Positions 17,765 through 27,313 of a stretch of 64,000 bases of DNA are shown in pieces (position 1 is the stretch's first letter; every line of letters starts with the position of its first letter). A model generated the notes under the pieces. It did no database searches. It worked only from the letters and a program-made list of their open reading frames with translations, and had not been told where the DNA came from. The translations under genes were made by a program, and so were the position numbers. The stretch is from Paracoccaceae bacterium (GTDB lineage: Bacteria; Pseudomonadota; Alphaproteobacteria; Rhodobacterales; Rhodobacteraceae), in contig JANQRE010000010.1 of the NCBI GenBank assembly GCA_028284705.1, positions 62,001 through 126,000 of the forward strand, written 5' to 3'.

Positions 17765-19189
17765 TCAGGCGCTGTGCCACCAAAGGAATTCACAAGCTGG
17801 CGGAATTCTCGCCTCAAGCGCTTGCATCGCATCCACGATCAGGTCCTCACGCCATCTGCGCCCTACAATTTGAACGCCTATGGGCTGTGGGCCATCCGGC
17901 AAGTCGGCGATATGCGTTGGCAGATTGCCAGCCGGCAGGCCTGTGAAATTCATAATGAAGGACCAAAGTGAGCATCCCAGGGCTTCTCGTACGCCGTCAG
18001 CTCCTTCCGCATCTCGCCCAGGACGGAAGAAGGGTTTCAACAAGAACGGAGTGAGTACCAGAGGGTAGTCCTCGAGAAAGAGCGACCATGCCCGCGCATA
18101 GTGGGATCGCTGCGCCAGCATTGTGAGAAGCTCCGCCCCTTCATAGGGGGGGAACTGGCGGTAGTATTCGTCGAAAATCGCATTGATTTCGTCTGACCCG
18201 TACGCACGAATATCAGGGCCAAGCAGTTCATTTACCTCACTCAAGAGCGTCCGATAGCCAACCTCTCCAGTTTCTCGGGCAAGCGGCGGCTCAACCGCTT
18301 CGACAGCATATCCGGCGTCGGACAGAGCGGAGGCCGCCTTGTCGAGCGCTGCTGCAACGGCCGGATGAATACCGAAGCCGAAATCGTCACGGGCCACAGC
18401 GACACGAAGGGGTGCATCAGGTGGTGGACCACGCCACGGCATTGGGATGTGAAATGGGTCCTGCGCATTTGGCGCGATCAAGGCAGGCATGGACAGGTTC
18501 AGATCGGACGCGTTTCGCGCGAGCACTCCTTGAACCGACATGGATTGAGCCAAGATACCGCGTTCCGTCCTCTGGCTGGGGTTGAAAGCAGGCACCCGTC
18601 CCAAGCCGGGTTTGACCGTCACAGCCCCGTTCGCGGAGGCCGGAAACCGGAGCGATCCACCAATATCGTTTCCATGCGCAAGCGCGCCGATACCAGCCAT
18701 CACGGCCGCACCCGCTCCGCCGGAAGAGCCACCCGCTGAGATGTGCGGTCCCCAAGGGTTATGCGTTCGACCATAGAGCGGATTGTCTGTGTCCGCCCGA
18801 AACGAGAATTCAGGTGTGTTCGTGCGGCCAATAACAACCGCACCTGCAGCCTTCAGGTTGCGGACAACGGGCGCGTCTTCCGAGGCAATAACGTCTTTGA
18901 AGGCCGCCACGCCGTTTGATGTCGCATGGCCTTTCTGATCCACATTGATCTTGATCGTCACGGGAACGCCATGCAGTGGACCTTTCGGCACACTGCCGTC
19001 ATCGAGCGCCGCCGCTTCCCATCGCGCCTCATCTGCAAGGTTCTCGACCACTGCATTCAGTTGGGGATTGACTGCCTCCATGCGCGCAATCGCCGCTTCG
19101 GTGGCTTCCGTGGCCGAGAGTGTGCCGCTCCGTGTTGCCGCAGCAATGTCGGATGCACTCCATTGCCACAAGGGATGCTTGTCAGTCAT
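17765..19189 (-). CDS. Amidase-signature family hydrolase
   Basis: A 474-residue enzyme. The Ser-cisSer-Lys triad is visible: Lys in GVPVTIKINVD, the Gly/Ser loop AGGSSGGAGAA, and the nucleophile Ser in DIGGSLRFPAS. These enzymes hydrolyse amides without metal. The substrate is unknown. It follows the Rrf2 regulator by 22 bases on the same strand. A metal-free amidase within a zinc island may stand in for a zinc amidohydrolase, but nothing in the sequence proves that. Confidence 0.9.
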   Translation of the reverse strand: MTDKHPLWQWSASDIAAATRSGTLSATEATEAAIARMEAVNPQLNAVVENLADEARWEAAALDDGSVPKGPLHGVPVTIKINVDQKGHATSNGVAAFKDVIASEDAPVVRNLKAAGAVVIGRTNTPEFSFRADTDNPLYGRTHNPWGPHISAGGSSGGAGAAVMAGIGALAHGNDIGGSLRFPASANGAVTVKPGLGRVPAFNPSQRTERGILAQSMSVQGVLARNASDLNLSMPALIAPNAQDPFHIPMPWRGPPPDAPLRVAVARDDFGFGIHPAVAAALDKAASALSDAGYAVEAVEPPLARETGEVGYRTLLSEVNELLGPDIRAYGSDEINAIFDEYYRQFPPYEGAELLTMLAQRSHYARAWSLFLEDYPLVLTPFLLKPFFRPGRDAEGADGVREALGCSLWSFIMNFTGLPAGNLPTHIADLPDGPQPIGVQIVGRRWREDLIVDAMQALEARIPPACEFLWWHSA

Positions 19190-19211
19190 CTCGCTGAACG
19201 GGCCCTTTTAG

Positions 19212-19625
19212 CTAAAGCCGTGCTGATCTCTGGATTTCGGCAATTGTTGTGGTCGAAAGCCGCGCGACAAGGTCAGCTTCAACCTCCTGCATGATGTCCG
19301 AGATCCGATCCCCCAAGGCACGCTCCACAGAACAGATCTTCGTGTCAGCTGTGGGCCTCGTCGCCACGAAGCTCTCCTCCAACGCAATGTAAACATCAGC
19401 GAGGGTGATGCTATCCGGGTCACGAAGAAGTCGCCACCCACCGAAATGCCCGCGCTCAGACGCGACAAGGCCTGCCTCTCGCAATTTGCCAAGCACCCGG
19501 CGCACAACAACTGGATTGGTGCCCGCATGCTCTGCAATTTCAGCTGATGTCTGTGCCTCATCGGCACCATAGGCCATGTGGCTGAGAGCGTGCAAAGCGA
19601 GCGACAAGCGCGAATTTCGTTTCAT
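19212..19625 (-). CDS. Rrf2-family regulator
   Basis: A 137-residue winged-helix protein beginning MKRNSRLSLALHALSHMA, with TSAEIAEHAGTNPVVVRRVL as the helix-turn-helix and GGWRLLRDPDSITLADVY as the wing. Only one Cys (in KICSVE) lies where IscR-type members have three, so an Fe-S cluster is unlikely. It probably controls the amidase downstream, itself, and maybe the divergent DUF1826-adhC pair. Confidence 0.9.
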   Translation of the reverse strand: MKRNSRLSLALHALSHMAYGADEAQTSAEIAEHAGTNPVVVRRVLGKLREAGLVASERGHFGGWRLLRDPDSITLADVYIALEESFVATRPTADTKICSVERALGDRISDIMQEVEADLVARLSTTTIAEIQRSARL

Positions 19626-19667
19626 TCTTTCGCTCCGAGATCACCGATCACTCTCGCAACTCCCATT

Positions 19668-19686
19668 GTTGCGAACGTTTCGTAAC
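19668..19686. promoter_or_regulatory. Imperfect palindrome, possible Rrf2 operator
   Basis: GTTGCGAACGTTTCGTAAC is near-symmetric and lies 43 bases upstream of the Rrf2 start and 58 before the divergent DUF1826-like gene. It does not match the Zur boxes. Autoregulation by the Rrf2 protein is the simplest reading. Confidence 0.4.
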
Positions 19687-19743
19687 TCAACTAGTTTCAT
19701 TTTACTAACATGATGCCGCCCATTCTGTTCGGACCGTATTTGG

Positions 19744-20397
19744 ATGACAATACAAAACGCACGGCTGACTTCACCACCTGTCGAGATTGCAGTCGCGGAT
19801 ACGCCCAGCGTCTTGTCAAAGATTAACACAGCACCCTGCATTGCAACCGTTTGGCGACGGCAACCCCTTAGCTCTTTTCAGACTTGGCTGGATGACCTTG
19901 ATGTAGCTGTTTTGCCGCAAGCGCGTTTGATCCTACCCGCCGAGGCTGTGAATGACGCGCTAACACATGTGTGCCGACAAGCCGGAATGCCGAACTGCCC
20001 TGAACGTGCCATGCTCGCGGGTGACATCGCAGCGCTGGCACATATGTTTTGTGACGTGGCTTTGTGCGACTATCTCCGTGTTCGCTTGACCGTGCTGAAC
20101 GGTGACCCGAGTTTCACCCAACAAGAGATTGAGAATGGCAGACGCCTAATTTGCGTTTATCGGGGGCCGAGACTGGCCATAGGCCAAGCCGCATCAGAGA
20201 TGGCCTCGTACATACCAGTTTCAAACGGCGTTCCATTTATCATGCGTAGAGAGAGCTCAAGCTCACTCCGATCCAACATCCTTCGTTGCAGGGTTCTTCC
20301 TTCTGACGGCGCGCCGTTGACGAGCCTCGTTCTCGCTCTCGACCCCGTCAGCGCCTCGGAAAGAACACCTGATCTCAAAGCCAAAAGACGTCATTGA
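19744..20397 (+). CDS. DUF1826-like protein with degenerate motif
   Basis: A 217-residue soluble protein. The early part (APCIATVWRRQPL) and the later LRVRLTVLNG, RRLICVYRGPRLAIG and MRRES pattern resemble DUF1826, a family found beside COG0523 genes in zinc operons of proteobacteria. The Cys/His/Asp cluster that I expect between these strands (CPRFHxD-like) reads DPSFTQQE, so likely metal ligands are lost. The function is unknown. It lies 19 bases before the adhC-like gene and is probably cotranscribed with it. Confidence 0.55.
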   Translation: MTIQNARLTSPPVEIAVADTPSVLSKINTAPCIATVWRRQPLSSFQTWLDDLDVAVLPQARLILPAEAVNDALTHVCRQAGMPNCPERAMLAGDIAALAHMFCDVALCDYLRVRLTVLNGDPSFTQQEIENGRRLICVYRGPRLAIGQAASEMASYIPVSNGVPFIMRRESSSSLRSNILRCRVLPSDGAPLTSLVLALDPVSASERTPDLKAKRRH

Positions 20398-20416
20398 TTA
20401 ATGGGAGGACAAAATC

Positions 20417-21580
20417 ATGAAAACGCGTGCCGCTATCGCTTGGGGACCAAATCAGCCCTTAGAAATCGAGGAAATAGACTTGGAGGGCCCGAAGGACGGC
20501 GAGGTGCTTGTCCGGATTGTCACCACTAGCCTATGCCACACAGATGTCTTCACGCTGTCCGGTGAAGACCCGGAGGGCCTGTTTCCCTGTATCCTCGGCC
20601 ATGAGGGCTGCGGAATTGTCGAGGAGGTCGGCAAAGGCGTGACCTCGGTCAAACCCGGTGACCATGTGATCCCGCTCTACGTGCCCGAAGACCCAGAATG
20701 CCCTTACATTAAGTCAGGAAAAACGAACCTATGTCAGACAATCCGCGCGACCCAAGGGGCCGGCGTCATGCCCGACGGTACCTCGCGTTTTTCGTACAAG
20801 GGCAAACAGATCCTGCACTACATGGGCACCAGCACTTTCAGTGAATACACCGTTCTGCCCGAAATCTCGGTTGCCAAGATCTCCAAGGAAGCGCCCCTGT
20901 CCAAGGCGTCTGTGATGGGCTGTGCGGTGCCGACTGGCATTGGCGCCGTCCGCAACACTGCGAAGGTTGAGGCTGGCGCAACTGTCGCGGTCTTCGGGCT
21001 GGGCGCTGTGGGGATGGCCGTCATTCAGGGTGCCGTCTTGAAGGGCGCATCCCGTATCATTGGAGTCGATATCAACCCAAACAAATTCCCGCTCGCCAAA
21101 TCACTCGGAGCCACCGAGTGCCTAAATCCCAAAGATCACTCTGCGCCGATCCACGAAGTGTTGATCGAGATGACGAACGGCGGGTTGGACTATACCTTCG
21201 AAGCTGTCGGCAATGTGGAACTCATGCGATCGGCGCTGGAGGCCTGTCACAAGGGTTGGGGCGAATGCACTGTCATCGGTGTCGCCGGCGCAGGCCAGGA
21301 AATCTCGACGCGGCCGTTTCAACTTGTGACTGGTCGCGTCTGGAGGGGGACTGCGTTCGGCGGAGTCTTGGGCCGCAGCCAGTTGCCCGGAATGGTCGAT
21401 GAATGGTTGCGCGGAGACTTCGACGTCGATCCCTACATCACGCATCACATGCATCATGACCAGATCAACACAGCGTTTGATCTGCTCAAGGCTGGTGAGT
21501 CCATTCGGTCCGTTATCCATTTCCAGCCCGAAGCGACGATGACAGTCAATTCACTGCCGGGGCAAATCGTACCCAGATAG
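20417..21580 (+). CDS. Class III alcohol dehydrogenase, structural zinc site half lost
   Basis: A 387-residue S-(hydroxymethyl)glutathione dehydrogenase-type protein. Catalytic zinc ligands are intact: C40 (SLCHTD), H62 (LGHEG) and C169 (VMGCAVPTG). The NAD site GLGAVG and the class III motif [17 protein letters not shown] are present. The structural zinc site, four Cys in E. coli FrmA, is reduced: D92, C95, I98, C106. Loss of two ligands means that the structural zinc is probably absent. Next to zinc-uptake genes this suggests a formaldehyde-detoxifying isozyme that uses one zinc rather than two. Expression is likely coupled to the DUF1826-like gene. Confidence 0.93.
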   Translation: MKTRAAIAWGPNQPLEIEEIDLEGPKDGEVLVRIVTTSLCHTDVFTLSGEDPEGLFPCILGHEGCGIVEEVGKGVTSVKPGDHVIPLYVPEDPECPYIKSGKTNLCQTIRATQGAGVMPDGTSRFSYKGKQILHYMGTSTFSEYTVLPEISVAKISKEAPLSKASVMGCAVPTGIGAVRNTAKVEAGATVAVFGLGAVGMAVIQGAVLKGASRIIGVDINPNKFPLAKSLGATECLNPKDHSAPIHEVLIEMTNGGLDYTFEAVGNVELMRSALEACHKGWGECTVIGVAGAGQEISTRPFQLVTGRVWRGTAFGGVLGRSQLPGMVDEWLRGDFDVDPYITHHMHHDQINTAFDLLKAGESIRSVIHFQPEATMTVNSLPGQIVPR

Positions 21581-21735
21581 GCTCAGACTAGAGACGGCAT
21601 ACCTTGCGCCATTGGTTCAGGCGACCCAATTGGCGTGGGGTTTGGTGAAACACTTCTACGCGACCAAGTGATTTGAGTGGGCTTCGTCCGCAGGTGTTCT
21701 CGTGAACTGATCGCAAGCGAGGGCGAGATAAGTAT

Positions 21736-22116
21736 CTACCCCAGCAAGACAAAACTCATCTTATTGCCATCAAGATCGCGGACATAAGCGCCGTAGAAAT
21801 CAGGCCCATACATTGGCCGTGGACCAGGATCGCCCTCATTTGCGCCGCCCTCGGCCAGAGCGATCTGATGCGCGGCATCGACCTCCTCTTTGCTCTCACA
21901 TGAAAACCCAACCATGTTACCGTTTCCACAAGCGGCGGTGTCCTTATTGTATGGAGTTGCAACCCAGACGCGCCCGCCCCCTCGCAATTCGTAGCAAAAA
22001 GCGTGCGGCATATATTCTGCCGTCAACTTGCCGCCGATGGCAGGCAAAACGGCGTCGTAAAACTTGCGAGCTTCTTTGACATCATTTGAGCCAAGCATGA
22101 CGTAGTTAAGAGACAT
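21736..22116 (-). CDS. VOC/glyoxalase-fold protein
   Basis: A 126-residue single-module protein. MSLNYVMLGSNDVKEARKFYD begins the family fold and GPDFYGAYVRDLDGNKMSF ends it with the usual Asp-Gly-Asn turn. The substrate is unknown. It lies 66 bases downstream of the iota-carbonic-anhydrase-like gene and is probably in the same Zur-linked transcript. Confidence 0.88.
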   Translation of the reverse strand: MSLNYVMLGSNDVKEARKFYDAVLPAIGGKLTAEYMPHAFCYELRGGGRVWVATPYNKDTAACGNGNMVGFSCESKEEVDAAHQIALAEGGANEGDPGPRPMYGPDFYGAYVRDLDGNKMSFVLLG

Positions 22117-22182
22117 AAGGTGAAACCCTCCGCAGGAAGTGTCGTCGCTGAATTCTGTTCAAGGCTTTCTCAAGCCGCCGGA

Positions 22183-22644
22183 TTAGCCATCCACCGGCGG
22201 GAACCAGGTGAGCGATGAATGATGCAGCGAAATTAAAACGCGACCATCTAGCTTATGATACGCGAACGTGTAATCGGCCCGCGTTGCATTCCCTGCACCA
22301 TCTACAAATGTGTAGTGACCCATGTCCTTGTACCCCAGACCACCCGCCTTCAGGATTGGACCAACCGCGCTTTGGAATTCGACGTTCTTCCAGCCGCGCT
22401 TCAGAAAACCACTGTCTTGCGGATAGTCGGGGTCACCTCCGACAAAGTACGCTTTCGCCCCCTTCTGATCTAGGCGGATCACGTCTGCCAAAGTGGGTTT
22501 GAACAAAAGTGGTTCGTCAGGGTCGCCAAAATCATAGAGTTCGAGTAACCCGTCCACGTCTTGATCAGTCACACACTTCGCCCAGGCGCGTTGCGCAGTC
22601 ACAACCTCGGCTTTGGTCATCGGCTCGAATTTTCGGTCAGTCAT
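22183..22644 (-). CDS. Candidate iota-carbonic anhydrase (COG4337, NTF2-like)
   Basis: A 153-residue protein of the NTF2/SnoaL-like fold. The order LLFKPT (46-51), YFVGG (66-70), DSGFLKRGW, MGHYTF (108-113), ADYTF (123-127) and ISLHHSS (138-144) is the pattern that I know from COG4337 proteins, the group holding iota-carbonic anhydrases. Some of those work without any metal. The HHSS ending also occurs in other SgcJ/EcaC-type proteins, so the call is not certain. No signal peptide is seen, implying a cytoplasmic protein. A Zur-type box 43 bases upstream suggests use under zinc shortage in place of zinc carbonic anhydrase. Confidence 0.68.
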   Translation of the reverse strand: MTDRKFEPMTKAEVVTAQRAWAKCVTDQDVDGLLELYDFGDPDEPLLFKPTLADVIRLDQKGAKAYFVGGDPDYPQDSGFLKRGWKNVEFQSAVGPILKAGGLGYKDMGHYTFVDGAGNATRADYTFAYHKLDGRVLISLHHSSLTWFPPVDG

Positions 22645-22687
22645 CTGTTGGTTGGTCTCGTCAGGTTGAATTCGTCTTCCTTGAGTA

Positions 22688-22702
22688 TGGCATAACGTAA
22701 CA
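22688..22702. promoter_or_regulatory. Putative Zur box between iota-CA-like gene and thrS
   Basis: TGGCATAACGTAACA differs from the island consensus in one outer base and resembles the 30604 site closely (ACGT centre). It lies 43 bases before the carbonic-anhydrase-like gene and 144 before thrS, so it could serve both. Confidence 0.6.
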
Positions 22703-22846
22703 TTTGAAGTTGCGAAACACTCGCTGCTCGGCTAGCAGCAATTGCAAATGCCAAGAAATGAAGCTGATGCGCAACCCTCGACGGACGAAACCGTCACTGA
22801 AATTGCGCCCCGCTCGCAGTAAGATTGATGGCAAGGACGTGAGAAA

Positions 22847-24778
22847 ATGATCCATGTGAACCTTCCCGATGGCGCAACGCGCACTCTGTCTGAAGATACG
22901 ACCGCTGCCGGACTTGCATCTGACATTAGCAAGAGCCTTGCCAAACGCACCGTTGCCGCAGTCGTAGACGGCGTTTTGTCCGATTTGTCGGCACCTCTTC
23001 CCGATGGCGCAACCGTTGAACTGATTGACCGTGATGATCCGCGAGCGCTTGAACTCATCCGACATGACCTGGCGCATATTTTGGCTGAAGCAGTGCAAAG
23101 CATCTGGCCCGGCACTAAGACGGCGATTGGCCCGGCGATTGAGCATGGATTCTACTACGACTTCGAGCGCGACACGCCTTTCACACCCGAGGACCTTCCG
23201 GTAATTGAGAGAAAGATGCGTGAGATCATCGCCGCGCGTATGCCGTTCACTTGCGAAGTCTGGAAACGAGATCAGGCCAAGGCGCATTTCGAAGACGCTG
23301 GAGAGACGTGGAAACTCGCTCTGCTGGATGCAATCCCTGAAGGCGAGCCAGTAAAAATTTACCGCCAAGGCGACTGGCTTGATCTCTGCCGTGGGCCGCA
23401 CATGCGCCATACCGGGGATGTTGGAAGCGCATTCAAGCTGACACATGTGGCCGGCGCGTACTGGCGCGGAGATGCAAAGAACCCGATGCTCAGCCGCATC
23501 TACGGCATCGCCTTTGCAGACATAGAAGCGTTAGGTACCCACGAGATGATGGTGGCCGAGGCCGAAAAGCGCGACCATCGTCGTCTCGGCCGCGAAATGG
23601 ACCTGTTTCATTTCGAGGAGGTGGCTCCTGGGTCCGTGTTTTGGCATCCCCGCGGATGGCGACTGTTCCAGACGTTGATTGGCTATATGCGCGACCGTCA
23701 GGAAGAGGTTGGCTATGTCGAAGTGAACTCACCGGACATCATGGATCGCGCGCTCTGGGAAACATCTGGCCACTGGCAGAACTATCGCGAGAACATGTTT
23801 CTCGCGCAGACCCAAGATGATCGCGACTATGCCCTGAAGCCGATGAACTGTCCGGGTCACATGTTGATTTATGGTCAAGGGGTGAAAAGCTATCGCGATT
23901 TGCCGCTAAAGATCGCCGAGTTCGGCAAAGTCCACCGCTATGAACCATCTGGCGCATTGCACGGGCTTTTGCGCGTGCGAAGTTTCACCCAGGATGACGC
24001 CCATATTTACTGCACGGACGAGCAGTTGACCGAGGAGTGTCTCAAGGTCAACAATCTCGTTTTGTCGATCTATCGCGACTTCGGCTTCGACGACGTGCAC
24101 ATCAAGCTTTCCACGCGGCCTGAGCAACGTATCGGCAGCGAAGAACGATGGGACCGTGCCGAGGAATCGTTGCGGACAGTCCTGGACCAGGCGGGGCACG
24201 CTTATACGATCTTCGATGGTGAAGGCACGTTCTACGGGCCGAAGCTCGAGTACGTCTTGCGTGACGCCATTGGGCGCGACTGGCAATGTGGAACCCTGCA
24301 GGTAGATTTCAATCTGCCCGAGCGTTTCGGCACAACCTATGTGGCGTCCTCCGGGGAAAAGCTGCCACCGGTCATGCTGCACCGGGCCCTGTTTGGGTCG
24401 CTTGAGCGGTTCACCGGTGTCTTGATCGAACACCATGCGGGGCATCTGCCGCTTTGGCTTGCCCCCGTCCAGATCGTGGTTGCGACGGTGACCGGCGCAG
24501 CCGATGAGTATGCTGAACACGTGGCCCAAACCATGAAGCGTGCCGGTCTCCGTGTAGAGACTGATTTGCGAAATGAGAAGCTCAGCTACAAGGTGCGCGA
24601 ACATGCACTGAAGAAAGTTCCAATCCAAATCGCAGTAGGTGCAAGAGAAACAGATGAGCAGTCCGTTTCCATGCGACGCCGCGGGAAGAAGGAAAACCAG
24701 ACCATGAAGCTGGAAGACGCAGTTGCGATGTTGGTCGAAGACGCGAAAACGCCACGTCAGAGCGACGCTGTCTCTTAA
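22847..24778 (+). CDS. thrS: Threonyl-tRNA synthetase
   Basis: A 643-residue ThrRS of full length: TGS domain (1-62), editing domain with the HDLAHIL and [10 protein letters not shown] motifs, class II catalytic core and anticodon-binding domain (about 535-643). The catalytic zinc ligands C335, H386 and H512 correspond to E. coli C334, H385 and H511 and are all kept. It lies beside a Zur-type box, and zinc-regulated ThrRS duplicates are known in COG0523 neighbourhoods. It may therefore be a second ThrRS rather than the housekeeping one. The window cannot show whether another copy exists. Confidence 0.95.
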   Translation: MIHVNLPDGATRTLSEDTTAAGLASDISKSLAKRTVAAVVDGVLSDLSAPLPDGATVELIDRDDPRALELIRHDLAHILAEAVQSIWPGTKTAIGPAIEHGFYYDFERDTPFTPEDLPVIERKMREIIAARMPFTCEVWKRDQAKAHFEDAGETWKLALLDAIPEGEPVKIYRQGDWLDLCRGPHMRHTGDVGSAFKLTHVAGAYWRGDAKNPMLSRIYGIAFADIEALGTHEMMVAEAEKRDHRRLGREMDLFHFEEVAPGSVFWHPRGWRLFQTLIGYMRDRQEEVGYVEVNSPDIMDRALWETSGHWQNYRENMFLAQTQDDRDYALKPMNCPGHMLIYGQGVKSYRDLPLKIAEFGKVHRYEPSGALHGLLRVRSFTQDDAHIYCTDEQLTEECLKVNNLVLSIYRDFGFDDVHIKLSTRPEQRIGSEERWDRAEESLRTVLDQAGHAYTIFDGEGTFYGPKLEYVLRDAIGRDWQCGTLQVDFNLPERFGTTYVASSGEKLPPVMLHRALFGSLERFTGVLIEHHAGHLPLWLAPVQIVVATVTGAADEYAEHVAQTMKRAGLRVETDLRNEKLSYKVREHALKKVPIQIAVGARETDEQSVSMRRRGKKENQTMKLEDAVAMLVEDAKTPRQSDAVS

Positions 24779-24800
24779 AGCACCACCTTGGGGATCTGCC

Positions 24801-25973
24801 GTGAATACATTCAACATGGGGCAAGTTCCGCCCGTTACATTGGGCGCTGGTCGGATCAGTAAGTTACCAGCGATTGCAGCCCGCTTGGGCGGCGGTCCGG
24901 TGCTTGTGGTTGCGGACGCGATATTGGCTAATCTGGGCGTGACGGAAAAGCTGGCAGGTCAGATGTCCGAAAAGGGTCTGCCTGTCGAGATCGCAGCCGA
25001 TGTATCGGGTGAGCCGAAGGAAACGCTTGTTGATGCGCTGTGTGATCGGGCGCGTCAAGCCGGGGCCAAGGTCGTCGTCGGACTGGGCGGCGGTGCTGCC
25101 ATGGATGCGGCCAAACTGGTCGCGGCGATTGCCACGAGCAACCAACCTGCACACGACTTTGCCTTGGCCGCACAGCCCCTGCCGCGGAGCGGGCTGCCAG
25201 CCATTGCAATCCCGACGACGGCCGGGACCGGTTCCGAAGTTACGCGAACATCGGTCATCTCGACATCGGACGGGTCGAAGATCTGGTTTTGGGGTGAGGA
25301 GTTAATGTTCTCGCAGGCGATCCTGGACCCCGAGTTAACGCTCACCTTGCCGCCAAAGCTCACCGCTTGGACCGGTATCGATGCAGTTGCCCATGCCTTG
25401 GAAGGATCCACCGCGAAAAACACCAGCCCCGCCGGTCTTCTCTATGGATTGGAAGCACTGCGCATTCTCGTGGAGGCTCTTCCGGGCGCTGTGGACAATG
25501 GCGCGGATATTGAACTGCGTAGTAAGGTTCTATGGGGCAGCATGGTCGCAGGTCTCGCGCTTCACAACTGCAACACGCATATGGGGCACAACATCAGCCA
25601 CGCTCTTGGATCACTGGCGCGCGTTCACCATGGTCTGGCCACAGGTCTCGCGTTGGAAGTAAGCTTGCCTTGGCTGGTCTCGAAACAGGACGGACATGCG
25701 AACTATGCGCAGGCAGCGCAAGCATTGGGTGGTCCTGCCAAAGCGGAGGCCTTACCTGAAGCGTTCTCGGATTTGATGCGCCGATGCCAGATAGCGGCTG
25801 AATTGCCCAAGGGATGCGAGGGCGTCACTGGAACGGCTCTGGCGGATGCAATGCGAAATGCGGCGAATATCGGAATGGCGCGAAACGCAATGTGCTATAT
25901 CACTGACAGCGACTTTCAAGAGCTAGCTTCTAGGGTAACAAGCCTGCCGGTCGCAGCCACCGCCTCCTCATAA
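24801..25973 (+). CDS. Iron-type alcohol dehydrogenase
   Basis: A group III (iron-dependent) alcohol dehydrogenase of about 390 residues. The NAD site GLGGGAAMDAAK, the strand TTAGTGSEVT, and metal ligands in TGIDAVAHALEG, GHNISHALG and VHHGLATG are all seen. It starts at GTG 24801 or ATG 24816; upstream sequence overlapping thrS has no coding look. It follows thrS by 22 bases, so expression is likely linked. Using iron in place of zinc fits the theme of the island. The substrate is unknown. Confidence 0.9.
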   Translation: MNTFNMGQVPPVTLGAGRISKLPAIAARLGGGPVLVVADAILANLGVTEKLAGQMSEKGLPVEIAADVSGEPKETLVDALCDRARQAGAKVVVGLGGGAAMDAAKLVAAIATSNQPAHDFALAAQPLPRSGLPAIAIPTTAGTGSEVTRTSVISTSDGSKIWFWGEELMFSQAILDPELTLTLPPKLTAWTGIDAVAHALEGSTAKNTSPAGLLYGLEALRILVEALPGAVDNGADIELRSKVLWGSMVAGLALHNCNTHMGHNISHALGSLARVHHGLATGLALEVSLPWLVSKQDGHANYAQAAQALGGPAKAEALPEAFSDLMRRCQIAAELPKGCEGVTGTALADAMRNAANIGMARNAMCYITDSDFQELASRVTSLPVAATASS

Positions 25974-26147
25974 CAATAGCGGGCCAATAGGTGAGCACCA
26001 GATCTAACTGGCTTTGATGGTCTGCAGTTGCAACAAATGGCAGCAATTCTGGCTGCAACTGCAGCATTGGTGACGCTCACCGAATGTCTCTTTTGGGTTG
26101 GGATCGATCAATTGACCGAAGTTGTTAGGTGCCACGACGTAGCTTTC

Positions 26148-26567
26148 CTACTTCATGCTAACATACGCAATGAGGCCTTCAATTGACTGCGGAAGCACAC
26201 CGGCTTTTTCCGCCAGCCCCAAATTGGTTACTGATCCAAATGGCTGCCAACGTCGTTTGGCCGCTTGTTGCACCCTGGCATCGTGGACCGAAGTAGCTAA
26301 TGCCATTAGCCAATTCTTTAGCGTTTCTGGTCTCGCCTTTTGCTGGTCCACTATGGTTGCGAATACCCTTCGGCCGTCTGTGGACAGCTCCACTGGAATG
26401 CCAACGCCCGACATTGCAAATCCGAGGTTCTGCTCAACAAACCAATGCTCTAATCTATCGCACATGTCTTCGAGGTTGCGGAACACTGCAACGTCCCCCG
26501 GTTGATCGAAATGATGGCTTTCATTCAATACCACAACATCCGATAGCCAGCTATTTGGGGACATCAC
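26148..26567 (-). CDS. Hypothetical protein
   Basis: A 139-residue protein with good coding character and no signal peptide or membrane segment. Segments such as FRNLEDMCDRLEHWFVEQN and LSTDGRRVFATIVDQQKARP look like an alpha/beta fold, but no family is recognised. It is followed upstream on the same strand by the SAP-domain gene, 80 bases away. Confidence 0.6.
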   Translation of the reverse strand: MMSPNSWLSDVVVLNESHHFDQPGDVAVFRNLEDMCDRLEHWFVEQNLGFAMSGVGIPVELSTDGRRVFATIVDQQKARPETLKNWLMALATSVHDARVQQAAKRRWQPFGSVTNLGLAEKAGVLPQSIEGLIAYVSMK

Positions 26568-26647
26568 TCACGATCCATTTTGTCGCCTGTCTCCATTGAT
26601 TTAGCAGCTCGGCACACATTTGGCGAAGGTCAGCTTGCCAGCCCCAA

Positions 26648-27313
26648 TCAACCCTTCTCAGAAAGCTGCAAATCGGACCGCTTGTAGACATGTCGACCGT
26701 CAGAGGATGGTAGTTTGATCTTTAGAGCCCAAACTCTCCGCACATCCACCATTCCCAACTCGGGGTTATCCTGCAGGAAGTCACGAGTATATTGGTTGAA
26801 CTGATTGTGGCTCTTGATCTTGGTCTTGAAGCCGGGCGCATTTGATTGCGCCTGAATGGCCCGATACGCCTCACAAGCGTCAGCAAGTGTTCTACCAACA
26901 TTGTCCTTCATCCAGTCCATCAGCGCGATATTGAAGCGAAAATGGGCTCCGACTTCCGATTGGAAAAAGGCGCGCACATTCTGGGTGTTTTTGTAGTTAT
27001 CGGTGATTTTTGTAGCTGGCGACAAAGGGGCATTTCGCCAATCAAAATTGGATTTGGGCCTCGGTTCAGTGTCTGTTGGAAGAGCCCGCTCACCTGTGTC
27101 CAGGAAATGGGCGATGCGGTCGAGTATCACAAACTTGCCCGCGCCGGTCTTTATCCCCAAATCGCGCGCATGAGCAACGAGTTCATCCTTGCGCCAATAC
27201 CACTTCCGAAGCTCTGAACCGGTTCTGATCGAGCCAATGTCCGGTCGCGCGCCCATATTCCCAACAGTCCCTTTTTGCGAATTACCGGCGAGCATCGCTA
27301 GCAGGTTCGCCAA
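26648..27313 (-). CDS. SAP/DUF6434-like protein
   Basis: A 221-residue protein. Residues about 30-75 look like a SAP DNA-binding motif (YWRKDELVAHARDLGIKTGA). They are followed by FDWRNAPLSPATKITDNYKN, VRAFFQSEVGAHFRFN and WMKDNVGRTLADACEAY, the DUF6434-type pattern. The ATG at 27256 (MGARPDIGS) is a possible start. The role is unknown; a nucleic-acid-binding function is inferred from the SAP-like part. Confidence 0.65.
   Translation of the reverse strand: MANLLAMLAGNSQKGTVGNMGARPDIGSIRTGSELRKWYWRKDELVAHARDLGIKTGAGKFVILDRIAHFLDTGERALPTDTEPRPKSNFDWRNAPLSPATKITDNYKNTQNVRAFFQSEVGAHFRFNIALMDWMKDNVGRTLADACEAYRAIQAQSNAPGFKTKIKSHNQFNQYTRDFLQDNPELGMVDVRRVWALKIKLPSSDGRHVYKRSDLQLSEKG

Noticed and set aside
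19668-19686. Zur box for the DUF1826-adhC pair
   Set aside because: The palindrome does not have the TGT-N9-ACA plan, so it was assigned tentatively to Rrf2.
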